The translations under genes and the position numbers were made by a program. A stretch of 29,762 nt of DNA from an uncultured Saprospiraceae bacterium (GTDB lineage: Bacteria; Bacteroidota; Bacteroidia; Chitinophagales; Saprospiraceae), in NCBI GenBank assembly GCA_937926205.1, contig CALEYL010000020.1, forward strand, positions 1 through 29,762. Direction: 5' to 3'. Below the pieces are notes generated by a model that worked only from the letters and a program-made list of their open reading frames with translations, made no database searches and had not been told where the DNA came from. Positions 1-7,891 of the stretch are shown in pieces (within the stretch, counting starts at the first letter, position 1; each line of letters starts with the position of its first letter).

Positions 1-159
1 AATCATTGGTTTATCCAAAGCACACTCCTCCTGCCAACTGAAGAACTGCCAACTGTCAACTTATGGGAAGCTTTTCCCGCAAAGGCAGCAAAGCCATTCG
101 CCAAATCATTGGTTTATCCGAAGCACACTCCTCCTGCCAACTGAAGAACTGCCAACTGA
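1..159 (-). repeat. Intergenic tandem repeat, 103-bp period, downstream of lpdA
   Basis: One full and one partial copy of a 103-bp unit; the AATCATTGGT core recurs at 1 and 104. Each unit carries GTTGGCA-type heptads (read on the minus strand), a GTGTGCTT segment and a GCTTTGCTGCC-like segment. The array ends within about five bases of the lpdA stop codon. It belongs to the same family as the 123-bp repeats at 29441-29762, with a shorter GCTTTGCG/CCTTGGCG module. On the minus strand it runs in the direction of lpdA transcription, so it lies downstream of that gene just as the right-hand array lies downstream of its own gene. The array continues past the left edge. Confidence 0.9.
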
Positions 160-163
160 AAAA

Positions 164-1561
164 TCAAATATGTATCACCTCTCCGTAAGCCGCCGCAGCT
201 GCTTCCATGATGGCTTCGCTCATCGTGGGGTGTGGGTGAACGGATTTGATGATCTCGTGACCTGTTGTTTCCAGTTTGCGGGCTACGACAACTTCAGCGA
301 TCATTTCCGTTACATTCATGCCGATCATGTGCGCGCCGAGGAATTCGCCGTATTTCGCATCGAAAATCAGCTTCACAAAACCGGTTTTCGCGCCTGCTGC
401 GCTGGCTTTGCCGGAGGCGGAGAATGGAAATTTGCCCACTTTGATTTCATAGCCGGCGTCTTTTGCACCTTGTTCGGTGTAACCAACGGAGGCAATTTCC
501 GGACTGCAATAAGTACAACCGGGAATGTTGTTGTAGTCTAAGGGTTCCGGATGGTGTCCTGCGATTTTTTCCACGCAGATGATGCCTTCTGCACTCGCTA
601 CGTGCGCCAATGCAGGGCCGGGTACCACATCGCCGATGGCGTAAATCCCCGCTACATTGGTGCGATAAAATGGATCCACCTTGATCATACCGCGGTCGGT
701 CTCAATGCCTAAGGCTTCCAGACCGATGTTTTCTGTATTGGGCTTTACACCGGCCGCAGAAAGCACCACGTCGCATTCGATGACTTCCGTAGCGCCGTCT
801 TTGCGGCTTTTTACGGTCACCTTGCAGACTTTACCTTTCGTATCCACACTTTCTACCGAGGTATTGCCCAACACGCGGATGCCGCTTTTCTGGTAGATTT
901 TTGTCAGTTCTTTTGAAACCTCCGGATCTTCGCGCGGCACCAGGCCTTGCTCCAGAAACTCGACGATCGTTACTTCTGTGCCGATGGCATGGTAAAAATA
1001 GGCAAACTCCACTCCGATGGCGCCGGCGCCTACCACGACCATGCGCTTGGGCTGCTGTTCCATCGACATGGCTTTGCGGTATTCGATGATCTTATTGCCG
1101 TCTATGGGCATATTGGGCAATTCTTTTGCCCGGCCGCCGGTTGCTATGATGATGTGTTCGGCGCTGTACTCTTTTTTGTTGCCATCTGCGTCGGTCACTT
1201 CCACTTTTTTGCCGCGTACCAGTTTACCGGTACCCATAATCGCGGTGATCTTGTTTTTACGAAACAAGAAAGCGATGCCTTTGCTCATGCCATCGGCCAC
1301 ATTGCGGCTGCGTTTGATCATGCCGCTGAAATCGGCTTTGGCGCCTTCTACTGTAATGCCGTAATCCGACGCATGCTGAATGTATTCAAAAACCTGAGCA
1401 CTTTTCAGCAGGGCTTTCGTTGGAATACAGCCCCAGTTAAGGCAAATACCGCCCAGAGATTCGCGCTCCACGACTGCTACCTTCATACCCAATTGGGCAG
1501 CACGAATGGCCGCCACATATCCTCCGGGGCCTCCCCCAATAACGATCATATCAAAATCCAT
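164..1561 (-). CDS. lpdA: Dihydrolipoyl dehydrogenase (E3)
   Basis: FAD-dependent pyridine nucleotide-disulfide oxidoreductase that reoxidises dihydrolipoamide on the E2 subunits of 2-oxoacid dehydrogenase complexes and of the glycine cleavage system, using NAD+, in the cytoplasm. The 465-residue product has the family's usual length. Visible motifs are the N-terminal FAD fold GGGPGG (9-14), the redox-active disulfide GGICLNWGCIPTK (Cys40/Cys45), the NAD-binding GAGAIGVEF (178-186), the second FAD motif YAIGD (307-311) and the C-terminal HPHPTMSE (442-449) holding the catalytic His-Glu pair. I chose the ATG at 1561 because the protein then begins two residues before the FAD strand and a good promoter (1589-1618) lies just upstream; the open frame extends 56 codons further but would run through that promoter. 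The gene stands alone, divergent from the hydrolase at 1736. Confidence 0.97.
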   Translation of the reverse strand: MDFDMIVIGGGPGGYVAAIRAAQLGMKVAVVERESLGGICLNWGCIPTKALLKSAQVFEYIQHASDYGITVEGAKADFSGMIKRSRNVADGMSKGIAFLFRKNKITAIMGTGKLVRGKKVEVTDADGNKKEYSAEHIIIATGGRAKELPNMPIDGNKIIEYRKAMSMEQQPKRMVVVGAGAIGVEFAYFYHAIGTEVTIVEFLEQGLVPREDPEVSKELTKIYQKSGIRVLGNTSVESVDTKGKVCKVTVKSRKDGATEVIECDVVLSAAGVKPNTENIGLEALGIETDRGMIKVDPFYRTNVAGIYAIGDVVPGPALAHVASAEGIICVEKIAGHHPEPLDYNNIPGCTYCSPEIASVGYTEQGAKDAGYEIKVGKFPFSASGKASAAGAKTGFVKLIFDAKYGEFLGAHMIGMNVTEMIAEVVVARKLETTGHEIIKSVHPHPTMSEAIMEAAAAAYGEVIHI

Positions 1562-1588
1562 GGTGTTTATTTTTATCATAAAACGCGG

Positions 1589-1618
1589 CAAAGATAGGAA
1601 GTGTTCGGGATGGCGCAA
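1589..1618 (-). promoter_or_regulatory. Promoter of lpdA, Bacteroidota type
   Basis: On the minus strand TTG (1616-1618) and TATCTTTG (1589-1596) are separated by 19 bp, matching the Bacteroidota primary-sigma consensus TTG / TAnnTTTG. Transcription would begin about 20-25 nt before the ATG at 1561, which supports that start over the longer open frame. Confidence 0.7.
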
Positions 1619-1675
1619 AGGGGAAAGTAATTTACATGGATGGAGGCAGTACGCAGTCCCCCAAAAAGAAAACCT

Positions 1676-1706
1676 TAGAATAAGTGCAAAAAATACACTA
1701 ATCTTG
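1676..1706 (+). promoter_or_regulatory. Possible promoter of the alpha/beta hydrolase gene
   Basis: TAATCTTG at 1699-1706 differs from TAnnTTTG by one base. A TAG 20 bp upstream (1676-1678) is a weak stand-in for the -33 TTG. It lies 29 bp before the ATG at 1736, a normal leader length. Confidence 0.4.
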
Positions 1707-1735
1707 TGAACCTGTTCATCTAAAATCAATTCACT

Positions 1736-2686
1736 ATGTTTTCTGCACTTAAAAATCTGCCTAAAACAGCTGTTTTGTTTTTTTCACTGCTCTTTGCTGC
1801 ATCCATAACGGCTCAGGACGGAACCGTCTACCCGCTCGAAGCGCCTGCAGAGCCGAATGCCATTCTACTTGGCACCGGTGGCGTTGAAAATCAACCTGCA
1901 AAAGAGACCTGGTTCCGCCAGTGGGGAGACCCTATGGCCAGGAACATTACGACGGCCACGCTCACCCCTTTTCTTCCGGAACCGGGTAAGGCAAACGGCG
2001 CGGCTGTCATTGTAGCGCCCGGGGGTGGATTTATGTGGCTTTCGATGGGTAACGAGGGCTGGGAGGTTGCAGAAGCCCTTGCTAAACAAGGCATTGCAGC
2101 TTTTGTACTTAAGTACCGGCTCCATCCAACGGCAGAGTCTTATGATGAATTTAAAGCATGGATGGAGCGTCCCCGCACTCCCCCGCCACCTCCTTCAGAT
2201 AATTCAACAGAAGCGGCTCCCCCGCGCCCGCCGCAACGTGACCTTTCCAACCAACTGGAGGATGCTGAAGCCGCTTATGCACTGATACTCAAACGAGCCA
2301 AAGAATGGGGGGTGGATACTGACAGGATAGGCATGATTGGCTTTTCAGCAGGCGCAGGCCTCACCATGCACTCAACGCTGAATTCAAAGACCATGAAACT
2401 GGCTTTCATTGGTCCCATCTATGGCGGAATGGGTCCGGTAGAGGTGCCAGAGAATGCGCCGCCTATGTTCAATGTTATTGCCACTGATGATTTTCTTTTC
2501 CGCGGTCAGTTTGGTGTGATTGATTCCTGGTACAAAGCAGGCATACCCGTCGAGTTTCACCTTTACCAAAACGGCGGGCATGGTTTTGGCCTTGGAAATC
2601 CCAACCGCACAAGCAATCGCTGGTTTGATGCCTTTATTCACTGGCTGAATGTAAATGGTTTTCTTGCGGCTAAATCCGGAAAATAA
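1736..2686 (+). CDS. Secreted alpha/beta hydrolase (acetyl xylan esterase-like)
   Basis: Predicted exported serine hydrolase of the alpha/beta fold, in the group often annotated as esterase/lipase or 'endo-1,4-beta-xylanase B-like' and tied to deacylation of plant or algal polysaccharides; the substrate is unknown. Residues 1-26 form a signal peptide (hydrophobic AVLFFSLLFAA, then a likely cut after ITA). APGGGF (94-99) is the oxyanion-hole loop, GFSAG (202-206) carries the nucleophile Ser204, ATDD (249-252) the acid, and GGHGFG (280-285) the catalytic His282. A proline-rich insertion (146-167) sits where lid insertions occur in relatives. Its 3' third and downstream sequence are duplicated at 3475-3915. 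A stem-loop follows the stop. Confidence 0.85.
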   Translation: MFSALKNLPKTAVLFFSLLFAASITAQDGTVYPLEAPAEPNAILLGTGGVENQPAKETWFRQWGDPMARNITTATLTPFLPEPGKANGAAVIVAPGGGFMWLSMGNEGWEVAEALAKQGIAAFVLKYRLHPTAESYDEFKAWMERPRTPPPPPSDNSTEAAPPRPPQRDLSNQLEDAEAAYALILKRAKEWGVDTDRIGMIGFSAGAGLTMHSTLNSKTMKLAFIGPIYGGMGPVEVPENAPPMFNVIATDDFLFRGQFGVIDSWYKAGIPVEFHLYQNGGHGFGLGNPNRTSNRWFDAFIHWLNVNGFLAAKSGK

Positions 2687-2690
2687 AATG

Positions 2691-2711
2691 CTGCTTGCCA
2701 CGCAAGCAGCT
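2691..2711 (+). terminator. Stem-loop after the hydrolase gene
   Basis: A perfect 9-bp stem (GCTGCTTGC / GCAAGCAGC) with a 3-nt loop begins about five bases after the stop at 2686 and is followed by a short T-rich stretch (TTGTATTT). This resembles an intrinsic terminator with a weak U tract. The duplicate at about 3813-3833 keeps the shape but with two changes in the stem. Confidence 0.6.
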
Positions 2712-2921
2712 TGTATTTGGCGGAGGTTTTAGGCCAGGTTCGAGATCGCGGGGCCTGTTGCTAAGGGTATGTCCACGGGAGGATACCCTCTGTGTTTATT
2801 GGAGTAAATGTGGTCAGGAAGAATATCATCTGGTTTGTGTAAAAAATTTAAGCTTTCTTTGCCACGGCAAATTCGACTGCTGTGTCAATTTGATTTCCTG
2901 TGTTTTTAATAGAAATGCTGT

Positions 2922-3416
2922 ATGGACATTTTACTATTCGTTTTGTTTGGCGCCTACATGACCTATCTCATTTACAAATGGAAGCGCAAGCCTATGAATG
3001 GCTGGTTTGGAAACAAAAAAAGCGATAAGAACGCCAATATCCGGGCACATAAAGATTTATCCGAGCATCAAAAAAAGCGGATAAGTGCCATTCAACAGGC
3101 TTTAATGGAAGTAAATAATACAAGCCTGGAGGAGACCCTGAATAATTTCAGAAAGGACTTAAATCCGGACAACGAAATTGAAATTTGGGAAGTCATTGCT
3201 GGAGCCTATCAGCAAATGCTCCGGAAAATGCCTGACGCCAGCCCAGAAGAAAAGCACGAAGTATATCGTTTATTGCTATTGCGGTCGAATATGCCGGCTG
3301 AAGATGCTTTAGCACAAGCCAACCTGTCTACGCTATCTGAAGCAACAGCAAAAGAGGTGCTGGACTTGTATAATCTGGATCACAAGCCCTTGTTAAGGGT
3401 AGGCAAGGATAGCTAA
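2922..3416 (+). CDS. Hypothetical protein with one N-terminal membrane segment
   Basis: I do not recognise this 164-residue protein. It starts with a hydrophobic segment (about residues 2-20) followed by KWKRK, which suggests an inner-membrane anchor with the rest in the cytoplasm. The remainder is hydrophilic and helix-rich, with two stretches that could form a small helical bundle (about 45-110 and 113-155). Codon use looks coding: charged and hydrophobic residues alternate sensibly and there is no in-frame stop. It lies between the full hydrolase gene and the truncated duplicate of it, so it may have arrived or been retained during that rearrangement. No clear promoter; a TTTCTTTG box upstream is one base off consensus. 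Confidence 0.6.
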   Translation: MDILLFVLFGAYMTYLIYKWKRKPMNGWFGNKKSDKNANIRAHKDLSEHQKKRISAIQQALMEVNNTSLEETLNNFRKDLNPDNEIEIWEVIAGAYQQMLRKMPDASPEEKHEVYRLLLLRSNMPAEDALAQANLSTLSEATAKEVLDLYNLDHKPLLRVGKDS

Positions 3417-3441
3417 AGCACCCCAAAAGGAGCAGCTTTTC

Positions 3442-3808
3442 ATGACATCATTCAAAGAAAAATATGGCTCAGCGCGCTGGCCTTACCATGCACTCAACGC
3501 TCAATTCAAAGACCATGAAACTGGCTTTCATTGGTCCCATCTATGGCGGAATGGGTCCGGTAGAGGTGCCAGAGAATGCGCCGCCTATGTTCAATGTTAT
3601 CGCCACTGATGATTTTCTTTTCCGCGGTCAGTTTGGTGTGATTGATTCCTGGTTCAAAGCAGGCATCCCTGCCGAGTTTCACCTTTACCAAAATGGTGGG
3701 CACGGTTTTGGCCTTGGAAATCCCAACCGAACAAGCAATCGATGGTTTGATGCCTTTATCCACTGGCTGGATGTGAATGGTTTTCTTGCGGCCAAATCCG
3801 GAAAATAA
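3442..3808 (+). pseudogene. Chimeric remnant: SDR gene start joined to hydrolase 3' end
   Basis: Bases 3442-3470 match the first 29 bases of the short-chain dehydrogenase gene at 5806 with one difference (ATGACA, then CATTCAAAGAAAAATATGG). At about 3472 the sequence switches to a copy of the hydrolase gene from codon ~205 to its stop, and similarity continues about 100 bp into the noncoding sequence (to about 3915). The two parts are in different frames. An open frame from 3464 would give a 114-residue hydrolase tail with the catalytic His but no nucleophile Ser and no signal peptide, so it cannot be an active esterase. Over 321 shared coding bases I count 15 differences, only three of which change an amino acid. 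Confidence 0.8.
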
Positions 3809-4043
3809 AATGCCGCTTGCCGTGCAAGTAGCTTGAAGTTAGTGGAGGTTTCTGGCCAGGTTGTGAGATCGGGGCCTGCACCTACCCTTATGTTACGGCC
3901 GGGATACCTTCCTGACTAATGACTAAATCGGGAAGACTCTAATGAAAAATAGCCCGATAGCAGAAAATGACAATGGATTGCTCCCCTAAGCGGCTTTTAC
4001 AGAGACAAGCTAATCGGTGTCCTGACCATGCCCGACATGACAC

Positions 4044-4074
4044 TTGTCACACGGCGACATTATGCTTAGCTTTG
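4044..4074 (+). promoter_or_regulatory. Promoter ahead of the Rpn-head/T9SS fusion gene
   Basis: TTG (4044-4046) and TAGCTTTG (4067-4074) are 20 bp apart, an exact match to the Bacteroidota promoter pattern. The expected start of transcription is about ten bases before the ATG at 4091, consistent with the short leaders usual in the phylum. The -33 box sits inside a small inverted repeat, TGACA-CT-TGTCA (4038-4049), which might bind a regulator. Confidence 0.6.
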
Positions 4075-4090
4075 CCTGAAATTTTTGCAC

Positions 4091-5662
4091 ATGACAAAAG
4101 AAATAGTTCGTTTCGACTGGACTAAAAAGCGTTTGGTTCACCCAAAAGGCAATTTCGATACCCTGGAAGGCTTTCTTTCCGAGTTGTTCCATGCAAAGAA
4201 GTCTATTCCTTTAGCAACCAGCATTTTTATATTCATCAGCCTGATTTCGAATCCGTGCTATTCACAAACAGTAGAATGGATTTACGAAGTAAAAGGAGAA
4301 ACAAAGACAATCCCGCAATATTTTTGGGTTGATGAAGACGGCAATGGGTTCTATAATATCCAAAAAGTAAACCCGAATTTACCTGGAGATTTAGCTTATG
4401 GTAGTTTTATGTTGATGTTAGATAATGATGGTCAATATAAAAGAACCACAAAAATCAACAATTGTAATAAATCAATTAGGCTATTGCCATTTGGTAAAAA
4501 CAAATTAATTTCATCTGGCTTCAACTGCTCCGGAGAAATTATGAAAAAAGACACACGCCTCTTTAATTACAAAGGAGAAACTTTAAAAACAAAGGATGTC
4601 GCATTTCCTAATGGTTTTTTTGCTAATGTTCCTACTGACGACGGGTTTGTTTTTTTTAGCAAGCCATCCGAAAAATGGAGTTACACCTACATTTCAATTG
4701 GGAAAATCGATGAGGACCTGAATCTTACTTATGATTCTGTTTCAATTGCAATACTTGAGAGAAAAGGTTTCGGCCTTGCAAATAATCAAAAAGACCCTGT
4801 TTTAACAAAAAACGGGACCTGGATTATTCCTATGAATTATGGAAAAATAAATGACCCTAATAAAGGCATATTTTTAAAAGATGGGATAGTATTGGGGGTT
4901 AGAGGGTCAAAAATATCATGGCAATATTCACTTGGCCTTGATAACCATACCATAGAAAGCATAGACGGATACAAAGACAAAACAGGCATACTTTTAGTAC
5001 CCAAAAATTCGTACAAATATTCCGTGTTTTTATTATTGGATCATACGGGTAAAGAGGTAAATAGATTTGAATTGGATACCAAAAAAAAACCTGTAAGAGA
5101 TCTCATATTAACTAAAAATCATATTATTGTCCTTAGCCTCGAGCGTGTTTTTTGGTATGATAAAACTGGTGTGCTGATTGCTGATTTTGATTTGAAAAAT
5201 GAGGGTTTAACGAATGCCCGTAGAATGCAATTACTAAATGATGGCTCAATTATTATCGCTGGAAGGAGAAATGAAAATGCAGCAATAATTAAGATTAATC
5301 TGGAAGAAAAAAACAATAGAGAAAGGGGCAAAAAGGAAAACAAAGAAAAAAATGATATTACTGAAGTTACATACAGTTCAATAGATGAAGAAATTGATAA
5401 TGCGATCATTTCCGCTACGGTGTATCCCAATCCAACTTCCTCCTTTATCAACTTTGAATTTAAAATGGAAGTTGAAGCAACCCAAACATTTCTCATTCAA
5501 ATATTCAATACTTCCGGCCAATTGCTAACTACTGAAAGCTTTAATCAAAATAGTCAGCCCATAGAAGTTGAATCATTTCCAGCAGGAACTTATATCTATA
5601 AAATAACTGCACATGACAAAAGAAAGATGTTAACCGGGCAGTTTATTAAAGTTACCCGTTAG
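4091..5662 (+). CDS. T9SS-sorted secreted protein with an Rpn/PDDEXK-like N-terminal head
   Basis: Product of 523 residues in three parts. Residues 1-33 resemble the start of Bacteroidota Rpn-family 'recombination-promoting nuclease/putative transposase' proteins (PDDEXK_2): VRFDW, KRL, NFDTLEGFLSEL. Residues 36-59 look like a signal peptide (AKKS, a hydrophobic run, then NPCYSQ). The remainder is a beta-rich region with repeated D-G and N-G turns, perhaps a propeller, ending in a type A T9SS sorting domain (about 432-523: VYPNPTSS, then AGTYIYKI and a closing FIKV). I infer a secreted or surface protein of unknown ligand. The nuclease head would place 35 residues before the signal peptide; a TTG at 4184 in the same frame would give a normal one. 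The region is AT-richer than its neighbours. Confidence 0.75.
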   Translation: MTKEIVRFDWTKKRLVHPKGNFDTLEGFLSELFHAKKSIPLATSIFIFISLISNPCYSQTVEWIYEVKGETKTIPQYFWVDEDGNGFYNIQKVNPNLPGDLAYGSFMLMLDNDGQYKRTTKINNCNKSIRLLPFGKNKLISSGFNCSGEIMKKDTRLFNYKGETLKTKDVAFPNGFFANVPTDDGFVFFSKPSEKWSYTYISIGKIDEDLNLTYDSVSIAILERKGFGLANNQKDPVLTKNGTWIIPMNYGKINDPNKGIFLKDGIVLGVRGSKISWQYSLGLDNHTIESIDGYKDKTGILLVPKNSYKYSVFLLLDHTGKEVNRFELDTKKKPVRDLILTKNHIIVLSLERVFWYDKTGVLIADFDLKNEGLTNARRMQLLNDGSIIIAGRRNENAAIIKINLEEKNNRERGKKENKEKNDITEVTYSSIDEEIDNAIISATVYPNPTSSFINFEFKMEVEATQTFLIQIFNTSGQLLTTESFNQNSQPIEVESFPAGTYIYKITAHDKRKMLTGQFIKVTR

Positions 5663-5682
5663 ATCCAATACCTGCATTGCTC

Positions 5683-5794
5683 TTAGCGCTTGTTCGGAAA
5701 TTCATAAACGTGCTGGGAGTGACACTACCGCATTTTTAAAGCATCACGAAAGCATGACAAGCGCGCTAACGAAGTCACACAAAACAAGCGCTAA
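5683..5794. repeat. 12-bp perfect inverted repeat flanking 88 bp upstream of the SDR gene
   Basis: TTAGCGCTTGTT (5683-5694) and its exact reverse complement (5783-5794) bracket 88 bp between the T9SS gene and the SDR gene. A related ACAAGCGCGCTAAC lies at about 5757. This could be a small relic element or a regulatory structure; no target-site duplication is visible. Confidence 0.5.
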
Positions 5795-5805
5795 AAGCCA
5801 AGTCC

Positions 5806-6609
5806 ATGACACCATTCAAAGAAAAATATGGCTCCCTAGCTCTGGTAGCTGGCGCTTCAGAAGGCATCGGGGCTGCATTTGCCCATTATATAGCCAAAGC
5901 GGGCATGAACCTGGTACTGGTGGCCCGACGCCGGGAGCCTCTGCAGCAAATGGCGGATTCGCTTATCCGGGAATACGGCATAAAGGCCACTTGTATTGCC
6001 TGCGATTTGTCGGAACCTGCGGCTGCTTCTCAGATAAAAGAAGCCTTGAAGGATCAGGAAGTCAACCTGATGGTTTATAACGCAGCTTTATCGTACATCG
6101 GACCTTTTGAAAATAATACACCGGAACAACACCAGCAAATTGCCCGCACCAACATGACTACTCCGTTGAATCTGCTGCACCTTTTTGGGGAACCCATGCT
6201 GCACAAAGGCAAAGGCGCAGTGGTATTGATGTCCTCCCTGGCCGGTTTTCAGGGAAGCGGCTATTTAGCCGTGTATGCCGCAAGTAAAGCCTTCAACCGG
6301 GTACTGGCAGAAAGCCTCTGGTATGAATGGAAAAACCGCGGAGTTGATGTCCTTGCCTGCTGCGCCGGCGCAACAGCTACCCCGAATTACATCCAGACGC
6401 AACCGGGAAAAACCAGCTTTTTTGCGCCACGGGTGCAAGGTCCGGAAGAAGTCGTTGAAGACTGCTTCCGGCAACTGGGAAAACAGCCTTCCTGCATTAC
6501 CGGACGCGGCAACCGGATTGCCAGTTTCCTGATGCAGCGACTGATGCCCCGGAAAATGGCCATCACCATCATGGGCAATACCACGCGAAAAATGTACCGC
6601 ATCGGGTAA
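5806..6609 (+). CDS. Short-chain dehydrogenase/reductase
   Basis: Cytoplasmic NAD(P)H-dependent oxidoreductase of the classical SDR family; substrate unknown. The 267-residue product shows the nucleotide-binding GASEGIG (16-22), a basic pair Arg41-Arg42 after the second strand suggesting NADPH, the structural NAA (92-94), Ser143 and the catalytic YAASK (Tyr157, Lys161). The C-terminal region after 190 resembles SDRs acting on lipid or steroid-like ketones, which is only suggestive. It ends 4 bp from the end of the convergent sterol reductase homologue, so the two share a terminator region but not a transcript. The first 29 bases recur in the scar at 3442, implying that a paralogue once lay there. 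I could not find a consensus promoter. Confidence 0.9.
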   Translation: MTPFKEKYGSLALVAGASEGIGAAFAHYIAKAGMNLVLVARRREPLQQMADSLIREYGIKATCIACDLSEPAAASQIKEALKDQEVNLMVYNAALSYIGPFENNTPEQHQQIARTNMTTPLNLLHLFGEPMLHKGKGAVVLMSSLAGFQGSGYLAVYAASKAFNRVLAESLWYEWKNRGVDVLACCAGATATPNYIQTQPGKTSFFAPRVQGPEEVVEDCFRQLGKQPSCITGRGNRIASFLMQRLMPRKMAITIMGNTTRKMYRIG

Positions 6610-6613
6610 CCTG

Positions 6614-7693
6614 CTAATAAATGTAGGGAATGATTTTATACGGCACCCTTTTCTTGTATTGTTCCCAAAGTGAGCCGTATTTCGCGGTACAACGCTGGTC
6701 GTCGTCGGCTTGTCTCGGGAACAACAACGCCACGTAATACAGGGGATACAACCATGGCCAAATCAAAGAAGGATGTCCCAGGCAGAGGACAATGCCGGTG
6801 GCCATCAGGATTTCGCCGAGGTAGTTGATGTGCCGGCTCAGGCCCCAGAAACCGTTTACCAGCAGTTTTTTTTCGCCATCAGAAATGGTTTCGGGAGTGA
6901 TGCCCAGAAAGGGCCGGGTAGGGTCTTTTTTGAAACGGTACTTCTGCAGGTTCGCACCACGCGATAAAATCCAGCCTAAAAAAAACAACAGCACATACAG
7001 CAGGAGCAGCGTCACAGGCATTTGTGCGTCAGGTAATTCTACAGCCGACCAAATTGGAACAGTATAGAAAAAGGGATAAAAAGCGATGCATCCCCAGCCT
7101 AGTTTAAAACCGACGCGCTCCGCAAAAAAGTCGTAGGTATACAAGTGCACTTCTTCAAAGGTAAGGTAGTCGACCACAAAAAAAGTCAGCAATCCCACCG
7201 AGACAAACAAACCGGGAGACGCCTGATTTCCATATTGCAGGTAATGCTGCGCGGCAAAACTAAGAATATTGAGTTCCAGCATCACAGCGCCTATCAGGTA
7301 TAACCACATTTTTGCGTCAATGCGCCCGCCCCACAACTGTGGATTTTCAAGCCGCCCCAAAAAGAAATCTGCCCATAACGAGGTCTTCACAGCCGGGTAA
7401 GGCACTACCAACACAAAAGAAAAAAGAAGCCCAAAAACAATAGCGCCGGCCAGTCCGTACCAGCGGTATTGGTACAGCCAATTCCAGGGCAGCCACTCAT
7501 AATACCCCAGTAAAAACCAACACCCCACTACCACACACAGCACAAGTAGCCCGTTGAGCCGGTAACGCAGTTTTTCAGTGCTGTCAGGAGCGGTGACATA
7601 TCCCCGAACCCAGCGGCCGGGTAAAACGAGTTGGAGTAAAAAAATGAAGGCATATACCACGGCGGGCGCCAGAAAACCTGCGGCTTTTTCCAT
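6614..7693 (-). CDS. ERG4/ERG24-family sterol reductase homologue, integral membrane
   Basis: Multi-pass membrane protein of 359 residues in the sterol C14/C24(28)/C7 reductase family (ERG4/ERG24, including the lamin B receptor domain), which reduces sterol double bonds with NADPH. Family signatures are the FFLGRLENPQ segment (110-119), the YTYDFFAERVGF region (186-197), GLSRHINYLGE (284-294) and the conserved C-terminus RCTAKYG...EQY.KRVPY.IIPYIY (334-359). About eight to ten hydrophobic segments are visible. Start chosen at the ATG at 7693, because a TACGTTTG promoter box lies at 7736-7743, inside the longer open frame. Such genes are sporadic in bacteria and the substrate here is unproven; it could act on a sterol taken up from the environment or another polyisoprenoid. 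Confidence 0.85.
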   Translation of the reverse strand: MEKAAGFLAPAVVYAFIFLLQLVLPGRWVRGYVTAPDSTEKLRYRLNGLLVLCVVVGCWFLLGYYEWLPWNWLYQYRWYGLAGAIVFGLLFSFVLVVPYPAVKTSLWADFFLGRLENPQLWGGRIDAKMWLYLIGAVMLELNILSFAAQHYLQYGNQASPGLFVSVGLLTFFVVDYLTFEEVHLYTYDFFAERVGFKLGWGCIAFYPFFYTVPIWSAVELPDAQMPVTLLLLYVLLFFLGWILSRGANLQKYRFKKDPTRPFLGITPETISDGEKKLLVNGFWGLSRHINYLGEILMATGIVLCLGHPSLIWPWLYPLYYVALLFPRQADDDQRCTAKYGSLWEQYKKRVPYKIIPYIY

Positions 7694-7735
7694 TAACGGG
7701 CATTGTTTTATTAGAACCAGTCTATCGATTGGATG

Positions 7736-7743
7736 CAAACGTA
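7736..7743 (-). promoter_or_regulatory. -7 box for the sterol reductase homologue
   Basis: TACGTTTG on the minus strand matches TAnnTTTG exactly. A TTG lies 16 bp further upstream, slightly close. The implied leader is about 35 nt, supporting the ATG at 7693 rather than the upstream ATG at 7762. Confidence 0.5.
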
Positions 7744-7891
7744 CTGAAAAGACCGGAATCAATGAAGTGCTTGCGGGGGTGTTATTTCAGCGACAAGCGC
7801 ATAGTTAAAAAAAAACGCTCCTCTGGCTTGTTTTATGAGTAGACAACTGGTAAAAAAGAGTCCAACTTATTTAATACATGTGTGATTTTTG

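Noticed and set aside
1562..1729. 56-codon N-terminal extension of lpdA
   Set aside because: The extension has no similarity to the family and contains the consensus promoter at 1589-1618; the FAD motif fits a start at 1561.
2695..2961. 88-codon open frame after the hydrolase gene
   Set aside because: It begins in the terminator-like stem, is Cys-rich without pattern, and overlaps the start of the more plausible 164-residue gene.
3930..3966. Inverted repeat ATCGGG / CCCGAT before the Rpn-head gene
   Set aside because: Only six base pairs with a long loop; too weak to call a terminator or operator.
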